Positions 50,878 through 59,251 of a stretch of 64,000 nt of DNA are shown piece by piece. This DNA comes from Oscillospiraceae bacterium (lineage in GTDB: Bacteria > Bacillota > Clostridia > Oscillospirales > Ruminococcaceae), in the NCBI GenBank assembly GCA_016296505.1, contig JAEDJD010000003.1, positions 90,068 to 154,067 on the forward strand, in the 5' to 3' direction. The notes below the pieces were generated by a model. The model ran no database searches and was not told the DNA's origin. It saw nothing but the letters and a program-made list of their open reading frames with translations. A program made the position numbers and the translations under genes. The first letter of the stretch is position 1. The number at the start of each line of letters is the position of its first letter.

Positions 50878-53800
50878 ATGAAGTACAAACGCCTGCTTTC
50901 TGCACTGATAGCCGTATGCTTGACCAGCAATATGGCGCAGTTCCTGCCTGCGAGTGCATTCATGCAGCCGGCGAACAATGTTGTCGATGTCAAAGGCCAT
51001 GTTCGTTTTGAGGTTGATGAATCCGCTGAAAATCCGGAGGTATCCGCTGAAAATGTGGCAGCTCCTGTTGAGGAAGGAACTGCTCCGGAATCTGAACCAA
51101 TCGCGCCAAATGTCGTGATGGGAGAAAACGCCATCACAGAACCATGCGGCCCTACGACCAGCTGGAGCTTTGATCAGGATGCGCACTTACTGTTCATCAA
51201 AGGCGAGGGTGATGTCGTTTCGATGACCTTTAAGACGGACTTGTGGAAAACCATTGCCGCAGAGGTCGAAACAATCGTCATCGACAATACGATTACCGCA
51301 CTGCCGGACGGCGTTTTTAATTCGTGTACAGCAGTGACCAGCCTTTCCATGCCGGTATTCGGCACCGCAGATGCACCGTCTATGCAGACGATTTCTACGC
51401 TGTTTGGCTACACACCGGAGGCTCTGACAACATTGATCATTTCCGGTGGTGAGCAGATTCCGGATTCTTTTGCTGCAAGTATGCCTGCCCTGACTTCATT
51501 GACTATTGCAGATACGGTCTCAGTGATCGGGGAAAAGGCATTTCAATACTGCTCCGCGCTGACCAGCATTACATTTCCTTCTGCTGTTGATTCCATCGGA
51601 ATATGTGCATTCAGCAACTGCACTGCGCTGACGGAAATCAAGCTGCCGGATTCTATCGGTCTGATTGCGAACTATGCATTTGAGTACAGCGGTCTGACCT
51701 CTGTGACCATTCCGGACGGTACCGAAAAGATGGGCTGCAGACTGTTCTATGGCTGTGCTGCGCTGACTGCCGTGACACTGCCTTATGCAGGACACACCCT
51801 TGCTGCAGCAAACGGCAATCCGCCTGTTCCTGCGGAGGGTGAGGAGCTGCCGGAAGAAACCTTCTCAAGCATCATATACAATGATTCGATAACGACTGTT
51901 ACAATTTCCGGCGGAACCACAATTCCGGATGGTTTCTTCTATGGCCGCAGTAACTTGACAACGATCAATCTGCCGGCAACCATTACGGAAATCGGTAATG
52001 AGGCATTTCAGAGTACCAGCTTGACAGCAATTACATTGCCGTCCTCGCTTGTCGTGATCGGCGAATCGGCATTTCATAGCTGCGGCACATTGACTGCTGT
52101 CGAAATTCCGGCTTCTGTCAAAGAGATTGGTCGGTACGCGTTCGGCGAATGTGCAACGCTCGGTACCGTAACCTTTGCGAGTGGATTGCAGACGCTGGGC
52201 AGTCATGCGTTTTATAATTGTTCGGCACTGACTCAGGTTGATCTGCCGGCGACGCTGGAGACAGTTTCTGATTACACATTTGCCGGCACATCGCTGACCA
52301 CGCTCACACTTCCGTCCTCGGTTACAAAGATCGGCTGCGGTATTGTGAACAATGTGACTACCATCACGACTGTGACGCTGCCGTTTGCCGGCTTCTCTGA
52401 AACGGAGTCTGCTGATATCGGTGATATTCTCATAAGCAGCGGCAACTCATATCTCCCTGAGAATATTACAACGGTCAATATCACCGGCGGAAAGAAAATA
52501 CCGGACTATTATTTCGCAAATGCTGATCATCTGACAACCGTTACGCTTGCAGAAGGCATGGAGACCATCGGCAGCTACGCATTCAGCGGCTGTACTGCAT
52601 TGACCGATATTACCGTTCCCGATACTGTTTTCCGTATCGGAGTCAATGCATTTGCTGATTCCGCATATTTTAATGCACAGGACAACGGCATCGTGTATGC
52701 CGGTAAGGTCGCTTTGTGCTATAAGGGAGATGTGCCGGCAAATCTTGGTCTGAAATTCAAAGAGGATACGGTCGGTATCGCGGACGAGGCATTTAATTCT
52801 GCAAGTGAGCAGATTGTCAGCGTTACGTTTCCAGCCGCACTGCGCCGAATCGGCAACAGCGCGTTCTTCAGAAACAGAAATCTGACGAAGCTTTCCTTCC
52901 CGTCCGAATTGGAAGAGATTGGCAGCCATGCATTTGCAGAATGTACCGGACTCGAAACACTGGACCTGCCGGATTCTCTGCTGGTGCTCGATAGCTATGC
53001 ATTCCAGGACTGCTCCAGCCTTGTCTCTATCAAGGTTCCGAACACGATTGCCACAGTTGGTGTGGAGCCTTTTGACGGCACAGTCTGGTCTGAACAGCAG
53101 AGCGATGGTCCCGTTTACATCGGCAAGACGCTCGTCGGCTATAAGGGTACGATGGCGCATGGCACCGAGCTCACGCTGCGTGAGGATACAACCACTATCG
53201 CACAGGGCGCATTTAAAGACTATGTGGATCTCGTTTCCATTACAATTCCGGATACGGTGACTTCCATCGGCAACGAAGCCTTCAGGGGCTGCTCATCGCT
53301 GACCGATATCACTCTGCCGGACAGCATTCAGTCTATCGGAACTTCTGCTTTCAGAGACTGTACTGATCTGAAAACCGTTACGCTCGGCAGCGGTCTCAAG
53401 ACCATTCCGAGTACAGCATTCTACGGCTGCAATCATATTAAGAGCATTACGATTCCGTCTACGGTTCAGACAATTGAGAATGATGCGTTCGGTAACTGCA
53501 CAATGCTGCGTGATGTTACCATTTCTGATTCGATTGAGTCCATTTCAGGCGATGCTTTCTATTGCTCCGACAGTGTACTGGACGGACAGACTATGGATTG
53601 TACCCTGACGATTGCAGAGGGCAGCAAGACGGTCAACCGCGAGATGACTCATCCATTCCAGAATACTGCAATTAAGATTGTTCTGCCTTCAACCCTGACC
53701 GTGATCGACGAAGATTCTTTCTACGAGTTCCGCCGTATCACCGAGGTTACGGTTCCGGAGAATGTAACTGCAATCGGTGCAAGCGCTTTCAACGGCTGTA

Positions 53801-56800
53801 ACGGTCTCAAGCAGATCGAATTGCCGGAATCGTTGCTGTCCATCGGTAGATCCGCTTTCAATAACTGTACTTCGCTGGAGAATTTGACGCTGCCTTCCAA
53901 GCTGACTACGCTTGGCAAATACGCGTTCGTAAATTGTACCACATTGACTGATGTTACCATTCCGGGTACTGTGAAGATCATTCCGTATGAGGCGTTCGCA
54001 GGCTGTACTTCTCTGAAGTCTGCGACACTGATGGACGGTATAACCCAAATGGAATCGTGTGTCTTTGAAAATTGTACCGCACTGACCACTCTGACCGTTC
54101 CGGATACCTTGAAGAGCAGCAACTACGGTGTTAGCTGCAGACAACCGGAAAATGGCACACTTCCCGGTATTACGCTTTGCGCAACTGCGGACAGTACCTC
54201 TGTTACGGAACCGATGGTTTCCATCGTTCGCGACAGAATGACAGAATTCAAGTTTACAGATTCGATTACGGCAATCGGCGATAATGCATTTAAGGATTGT
54301 GATGACCTTCTGACGATGGTTGTTCCGGATACCATCAAGACTATCGGTAATTCCGCGTTCTATGACTGCGACGGTCTGACAGAGCTGACTTTGCCTTCCG
54401 AGCTGAAAAAGATTTCGGAGAGCATGGTATATCAATGCTCATCCTTGAAGACCATCAAAATTCCGGAAACGGTCACCGACATCGGCGATAGTGCATTTGC
54501 CAGATGCGATGCTCTGCAGACTGCTGAAATTCCGGCGAACGCCAAAACGCTCGGCAACTCGCTGTTCGCTGACTGTACCGCACTGCAGGAAATTAAGTTC
54601 GCGGAGGGCATCCGCGAGATTCCTTACGGAATTTGCTCCGGCTGCTTGATGCTGCAGGATATTTCACTTCCGGAAAGCGTTATATCGATCGAAAGCTATG
54701 CGTTCTACAACTGTCGTAACCTTTCCGATATCACTGCTTATGACTATATTACAGAAGTCGGCGGCTATTGCTTCGGCTGGAGCTATGGAGATTATGTTGT
54801 CGGCAGAACCCTGCACGTTGCAAAGGGCTCTATTCGTCTGCCGGATGCCGTGATTTCTTCGCTCAGCTCCTCGCTGACCAGTGTGACGCTTCCGGACACC
54901 CTGACTAAAATTCAGGAAAGCGCATTCCGTGGCTGTTCCCGTCTGGCAAACATTTCAATTCCGGATTCGGTTATCACAATCGGCAACTATGCGTTTAAGG
55001 ACTGCAGTGCGCTGACGGAGCTTGTGCTGCCGGACAGCATTGAAGCACTCAGCAATGGTATGTGCTCCGGCTGCAGCCAGCTTGTATCCGTCACCATACC
55101 GGATGCAATTACCCATATTCCGACCGAAGCCTTTGCCGACTGCGGAAAGCTCGAAAAGGTCAATTTGAAGCGTGATAATCCGACATTCCGCGGCAATTCC
55201 TTCCGCAACTGCTATTCGCTTTATGATTCCCGCTTCAACATCATCGACAGACGCAATATCAATTTCACGGCAACATCGAATTCCACCGTACAGAATGATA
55301 TTGTAAACCTTACTCTGGATTACGCGATCAATTCCGAGCTGACACAGAGTGACGAATATACCATTGCTCTGAATCTGCCGGATAATGTTGTTCTGCTTTA
55401 CAACAGTCTTGCAGAAGAGCAGGGCCTCGATCTGACGAACGACAATATCGTTAAGCTGAAAACCAAGAAGAATGCCGGCACAGTCCGCTATGCTGTCAGA
55501 ATGCTTGAGTACGGCGATGCAGATATTACCGCATCTCTGGGCTTCCGTTTTGACAATATGGATTGCAAGGAGGGCATCGGTACTGTTACCATTCATACAC
55601 CTGAGGTCAGTGTCAGTGCGCCGTCCAGCATCAACAGCAATTCTCTGGCTGTCAGAGGCTTCGCTGTGCCCGGCAAGACTGTCAGCATTCTGGCAGATGG
55701 TACTGAGATCGGTACGGCAGAAGCAAATAAGAAGACCGGTAAGTTCAGCACGACTGTAAAGGTTCCGATTGCAGAAAATGGTTCTACTGTAACCATTACT
55801 GCAGTGGTGGACGAGTTCACCTCTGCGCCTGTCACCGTCAAGTACACGACTGTGGAGCCGATTGTTGAGCGCATTCAGATGACTAGTCCGTTCAAGCTGG
55901 ATCTCACGCCGGCATTTACCGAGGGCGCACGTCCTGCAATTTCCTTTAACCCCTCACATCCGTTTGAGTTTGAGATTACGATTTCCAATGATGCTATGGT
56001 CAACAGGGTATATCTGACCAGCACAAAGGGCTTAGAGAAAAAGTATCTCGAAGCAAAATGGAATCCGTCCAGAGGCACATATGTCGCCTACGGTTACTTT
56101 GATCCGAATAATCACCATTATGCACCGGGTGCTCTGAATATTAAGATTATCACCAGCGATTCCGTTCATATTGATCTGGAGAACGGCGAAATTACCGGAC
56201 CGCAGTCTGCATTGGATGATATCTTTGATGAACAGAGTACGGAAAAGAATAATCTGAAGGCTCTCGATCCGACTCTTCCGGAAGATGTCGCGCAGAACAG
56301 CTCTGCCGATACGGTTTATGAGTCTGACAATGCGTTTATCAGCGAAATTCACGCATCCGACGGCAAGCAGTCGACGGACTTTGCTATCTATCAGGAAGCG
56401 ACTGACTATGTTTTCATCAATGGTGAAAAGATTCCGGTTTCTGAGATTGCCAAAGATCCTGCCGCATATGGTTATATCCGCACGACCGTGAGTGCCGATG
56501 ACGGCACCAACGTCTATGACTACTATGTCCGTTCTGTGGACAGCAGCGATACTGTGAAGTACGTTTCTGAGAATATGTATCAGAACGATCCGTCTGGCAG
56601 CTATTCAGCGGCTCAGATTCAGGCGGCTTCTGCATTCGGCAACGGTATGGGTTCCAGTACGCTGATTGTTCCGCGTAATTATTATGATCGTGAATTTGAT
56701 CAGGACTTTGGTAATGTAACATCCGGAGTTGGTAATGTCTCGAACGTTATCAGCGCATTGGCAACTCCTGCCGATCAGGTTCTTGGTGGAATTACCGATG

Positions 56801-58668
56801 TTGACGCCGGTTCTAAACTCTTTAAGACCTATGACAGCTTTGACGATTTCCGCAGTGCTGCAAAACTGGCAGATAACACCGATGCGATGACAAACCTTAC
56901 CAAAGCTGGCAAGATTGTAAGCAAGGTTAGCACCGTTCTCGACGTTATTGAGACCGGCGTGAATATGGCAAAATGGACGAAGCAGGTTTCACAAGCAAGC
57001 GGCAACCCTGCGCTTCAGCTTGAAGCTACGGGCTTGCTGGCAGGTCGTCTGGCTTCCACGTGGGGTATTAAGCCTATCGTTACATCAGGTCTGACCAAGT
57101 TAGGTGCTGCAGTCGGTACAGCAATTTGCCCCGGTATTGGTACGGTGATCGGAGGTGCAGTCGGTGCAGTTGCAGGCTTCCTGGTAGGCTGGGGTATTGA
57201 CAGTCTGTTTGATTGGTGGGAAGATAGTCTGGAAGACCGTATTGACGCTTATCAGGACGGCGCAATGCCGCGTTGGATCATCGACCCGAGCGGCTATGTT
57301 TACGAGGCCGTTCCATCCAATCGAATATCCGGTGCAAAAATGACAATCTATTATAAAGATCCGACAACCGGAAAAGAAATGGAATGGGCGTCAGATGATT
57401 ATGACCAGAAGAACCCACTTTTAACAAATGAGAATGGTGAATACGCATGGGATGTTCCGGAAGGTCTCTGGAGAGTCAAGTTTGAGCTTGAAGGCTATGA
57501 GACACAGTATAGTGAATGGATGGAGGTTCCTCCGATCCGGACTGACGTGAACTTCAGCATTGTCAGCAAGGCAGTTCCGGAGGTTATCAGTCTCTTTGCT
57601 GCCGACAACAAGATCACCATGACATTCAGCAAGTACATGAATATCGAGACGCTGAATGACAAGACCGTTTCCCTGTATCAGGGCAGCGAACTCGTTCCCA
57701 GTAAGATTACGCCTGTCGCAAGTGAGGAAAATAAGGAACTTGCACTGGTCTATCAGATTACACCGGCAGAGGGCGCATTCCCGTCCGGCAAACTGACCGT
57801 CGTTCTGACTGAAGGCTGCAAGAGCTACAGTGGTACCTCGGTTGCAGCACAGGCTGTAGACGTTGAACGTCCATCGCAGATTGTATCTCTGACGACTGAT
57901 ACGGATATGGTTATGGTAGCACAGGGTGCATCCAAGAAAATCACCGTGACCGCAGTTCCAGCATCTGTCGCATTCGGTAAAACACTGACTGTAAAGGATG
58001 AGACCGGTATTATCAAGGTTGGCGAGGAGGCTGTGTTTGATCAGGACGGTAAGGCAGTTCTTACCATTACACCTTCCAGAGCCGGCTTGGCAAAGCTGAC
58101 CATTGGCGTTGAGGATGAGAATACTACCACCGTACTGTCCGTGGTAGCCGTTACGGAGAAGGATGCGGCTGCAAATGAGGCTGAGGTTACAACGACTTCT
58201 ACTACAAATGTGACCACAACTACCAAAGCAACAACAACTACTACAACCACCACAACTACAAAGGCAACTACTACTACAACCAAAGCGACCACCACAACTA
58301 CAAAGGCGACTACTACTACAACCAAAGCAACCACCACAACTACAAAGGCAACAACGCTAACGACTGTTTCCACAACCGTGACCACTACTACGACTACAGA
58401 ACAGCCGACTACATTCCTGCTGGGTGATGTGGATAACGACGGAGTTGTCAGCATACAGGATGCGCAGCTTACACTGATGACGTATGTTGAGACCATGGCA
58501 GGTCAAGAAAGCTCGCTGTCTGATGCACAGCTGAAAGCTGCCGACGTGAACAACGACGGCAAGGTGTCCGTTGAAGATGCACAGTGGATTCTGCTTTATT
58601 ACACCTTGAATAACGTAGCACTGAGACCTACCACATGGGACGAGCTTTTCAGCGGCGTGAAGTCATAA
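50878..58668 (+). CDS. Giant secreted BspA-type LRR protein with C-terminal dockerin
   Basis: The protein has 2,596 residues. A signal peptide (about 1-28) is followed by an acidic, Pro-rich linker to about 80. Several dozen LRR_5 repeats (about 95-1,450) follow the pattern IGxxAFxxCxxLxxVxLPxSV. A cohesin- or Ig-like beta region spans about 1,460-1,640. Other beta domains to about 1,950 precede a helical part with a glycine-zipper stretch near 2,070-2,105 (GTVIGGAVGAVAGFLVGW). A SpaA/CarboxypepD-like module and Ig-like modules run from about 2,140 to 2,430. A Thr/Lys linker (about 2,438-2,511) and a dockerin (about 2,515-2,580) with calcium loops DVDNDGVVSIQDA and DVNNDGKVSVEDA complete it. 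The dockerin should bind a cohesin of a scaffoldin. BspA-type LRRs bind proteins or surfaces, so a role in adhesion is likely but unproven. GGAGGAT precedes ATG 50878. Confidence 0.93.
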   Translation: MKYKRLLSALIAVCLTSNMAQFLPASAFMQPANNVVDVKGHVRFEVDESAENPEVSAENVAAPVEEGTAPESEPIAPNVVMGENAITEPCGPTTSWSFDQDAHLLFIKGEGDVVSMTFKTDLWKTIAAEVETIVIDNTITALPDGVFNSCTAVTSLSMPVFGTADAPSMQTISTLFGYTPEALTTLIISGGEQIPDSFAASMPALTSLTIADTVSVIGEKAFQYCSALTSITFPSAVDSIGICAFSNCTALTEIKLPDSIGLIANYAFEYSGLTSVTIPDGTEKMGCRLFYGCAALTAVTLPYAGHTLAAANGNPPVPAEGEELPEETFSSIIYNDSITTVTISGGTTIPDGFFYGRSNLTTINLPATITEIGNEAFQSTSLTAITLPSSLVVIGESAFHSCGTLTAVEIPASVKEIGRYAFGECATLGTVTFASGLQTLGSHAFYNCSALTQVDLPATLETVSDYTFAGTSLTTLTLPSSVTKIGCGIVNNVTTITTVTLPFAGFSETESADIGDILISSGNSYLPENITTVNITGGKKIPDYYFANADHLTTVTLAEGMETIGSYAFSGCTALTDITVPDTVFRIGVNAFADSAYFNAQDNGIVYAGKVALCYKGDVPANLGLKFKEDTVGIADEAFNSASEQIVSVTFPAALRRIGNSAFFRNRNLTKLSFPSELEEIGSHAFAECTGLETLDLPDSLLVLDSYAFQDCSSLVSIKVPNTIATVGVEPFDGTVWSEQQSDGPVYIGKTLVGYKGTMAHGTELTLREDTTTIAQGAFKDYVDLVSITIPDTVTSIGNEAFRGCSSLTDITLPDSIQSIGTSAFRDCTDLKTVTLGSGLKTIPSTAFYGCNHIKSITIPSTVQTIENDAFGNCTMLRDVTISDSIESISGDAFYCSDSVLDGQTMDCTLTIAEGSKTVNREMTHPFQNTAIKIVLPSTLTVIDEDSFYEFRRITEVTVPENVTAIGASAFNGCNGLKQIELPESLLSIGRSAFNNCTSLENLTLPSKLTTLGKYAFVNCTTLTDVTIPGTVKIIPYEAFAGCTSLKSATLMDGITQMESCVFENCTALTTLTVPDTLKSSNYGVSCRQPENGTLPGITLCATADSTSVTEPMVSIVRDRMTEFKFTDSITAIGDNAFKDCDDLLTMVVPDTIKTIGNSAFYDCDGLTELTLPSELKKISESMVYQCSSLKTIKIPETVTDIGDSAFARCDALQTAEIPANAKTLGNSLFADCTALQEIKFAEGIREIPYGICSGCLMLQDISLPESVISIESYAFYNCRNLSDITAYDYITEVGGYCFGWSYGDYVVGRTLHVAKGSIRLPDAVISSLSSSLTSVTLPDTLTKIQESAFRGCSRLANISIPDSVITIGNYAFKDCSALTELVLPDSIEALSNGMCSGCSQLVSVTIPDAITHIPTEAFADCGKLEKVNLKRDNPTFRGNSFRNCYSLYDSRFNIIDRRNINFTATSNSTVQNDIVNLTLDYAINSELTQSDEYTIALNLPDNVVLLYNSLAEEQGLDLTNDNIVKLKTKKNAGTVRYAVRMLEYGDADITASLGFRFDNMDCKEGIGTVTIHTPEVSVSAPSSINSNSLAVRGFAVPGKTVSILADGTEIGTAEANKKTGKFSTTVKVPIAENGSTVTITAVVDEFTSAPVTVKYTTVEPIVERIQMTSPFKLDLTPAFTEGARPAISFNPSHPFEFEITISNDAMVNRVYLTSTKGLEKKYLEAKWNPSRGTYVAYGYFDPNNHHYAPGALNIKIITSDSVHIDLENGEITGPQSALDDIFDEQSTEKNNLKALDPTLPEDVAQNSSADTVYESDNAFISEIHASDGKQSTDFAIYQEATDYVFINGEKIPVSEIAKDPAAYGYIRTTVSADDGTNVYDYYVRSVDSSDTVKYVSENMYQNDPSGSYSAAQIQAASAFGNGMGSSTLIVPRNYYDREFDQDFGNVTSGVGNVSNVISALATPADQVLGGITDVDAGSKLFKTYDSFDDFRSAAKLADNTDAMTNLTKAGKIVSKVSTVLDVIETGVNMAKWTKQVSQASGNPALQLEATGLLAGRLASTWGIKPIVTSGLTKLGAAVGTAICPGIGTVIGGAVGAVAGFLVGWGIDSLFDWWEDSLEDRIDAYQDGAMPRWIIDPSGYVYEAVPSNRISGAKMTIYYKDPTTGKEMEWASDDYDQKNPLLTNENGEYAWDVPEGLWRVKFELEGYETQYSEWMEVPPIRTDVNFSIVSKAVPEVISLFAADNKITMTFSKYMNIETLNDKTVSLYQGSELVPSKITPVASEENKELALVYQITPAEGAFPSGKLTVVLTEGCKSYSGTSVAAQAVDVERPSQIVSLTTDTDMVMVAQGASKKITVTAVPASVAFGKTLTVKDETGIIKVGEEAVFDQDGKAVLTITPSRAGLAKLTIGVEDENTTTVLSVVAVTEKDAAANEAEVTTTSTTNVTTTTKATTTTTTTTTTKATTTTTKATTTTTKATTTTTKATTTTTKATTLTTVSTTVTTTTTTEQPTTFLLGDVDNDGVVSIQDAQLTLMTYVETMAGQESSLSDAQLKAADVNNDGKVSVEDAQWILLYYTLNNVALRPTTWDELFSGVKS
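58195..58412 (+). repeat. Tandem repeat coding the Thr/Lys-Ala linker
   Basis: A 21-bp unit (coding KATTTTT) is repeated about seven times. Alternate units use different codons, giving a 42-bp higher-order period (for example AAGGCGACTACTACTACAAC against the AAAGCAACCACC form). It encodes the linker between the body of the giant protein and its dockerin. In-frame unit gain or loss would change linker length without breaking the frame. Confidence 0.9.
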
Positions 58669-58738
58669 TGCGAAACGCAAATCGACAAAACTGACGCTGA
58701 AATGCAGAGACAGATCATTCGTGAATCCGATTTTTTGC

Positions 58739-58820
58739 AAGCAGCCTGCTTTGACAGGCTGCTTCAGTCTGTCCGTCCACAAAGCCCCTCCGGCGAAACC
58801 GTCAGAGGGGCGATTTTGAA
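58739..58820 (+). terminator. Two hairpins after the giant gene
   Basis: AAGCAGCCTG (58739-58748) pairs with CAGGCTGCTT (58755-58764). GCCCCTC (58784-58790) pairs with GAGGGGC (58805-58811), with a 3-bp inner extension, followed by GATTTT. The second is the more terminator-like. Confidence 0.65.
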
Positions 58821-58826
58821 GAATAA

Positions 58827-59036
58827 TCAGGCAAAAACAGAATCAGGAAGCTGAATCTGAATAAAAATGGCATATAACAGCGAGCAGCGGCGCTCCTTTT
58901 TGAGGTGGATCGCCAGCTTTTTCAAATTCAGGGCAGCAAATTTAAGCCTGACCCATTTTGTGACCTGAGCCAAGCCTCTGTACGGAGTATATCGTATAGA
59001 TCTGAGTTCATCGATGTATAATATGTGCAGTCCATA
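58827..59036 (-). pseudogene. C-terminal remnant of an IS1182/IS4-like DDE transposase
   Basis: On the minus strand, about 70 codons end in TGA at 58829-58827. They read YGLHILYIDELRS…RYTPYRGLAQVTKWV…KFAALNLKKLAIHL, the typical C-terminal end of IS1182-type transposases (Y…RG…..V…..L.FAAMNLKKLA). Upstream the frame meets a stop near 59060, and there is no catalytic core. It is an IS fragment lying between two dockerin genes. No terminal inverted repeats or target duplication are evident. Confidence 0.78.
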
Positions 59037-59138
59037 GCTTGATCCTTTCGGTTTGTTATTGCTAGCACTTTAATTATACCATGGATCATTGCTATGGGCT
59101 ATTATTTTTTTCTCAGAGTTGCACGTTCATTATAACCA

Positions 59139-59177
59139 AAACACCGTACTCCACAATTACCCCTGAGTACGGTGTTT
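59139..59177. terminator. Terminator of the pectate lyase gene
   Basis: A 13-bp perfect stem (59139-59151 with 59165-59177) lies about 75 nt past the stop of the minus-strand lyase gene. The T run is short on both sides. Confidence 0.75.
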
Positions 59178-59251
59178 CTAATCTGTCCCAAATAGGAATA
59201 CCCTATCAGATCATATCCATTCGGCGAAGGTGCAGATACAGAGATATGCGT

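Noticed and set aside
58195..58412. CRISPR-like array in the repeat region
   Set aside because: Units are contiguous, coding and without spacers of unique sequence. It is a protein linker repeat.
58041..58496. 151-codon Val-rich minus-strand frame
   Set aside because: It is simply the antisense of the Thr-rich linker repeat.
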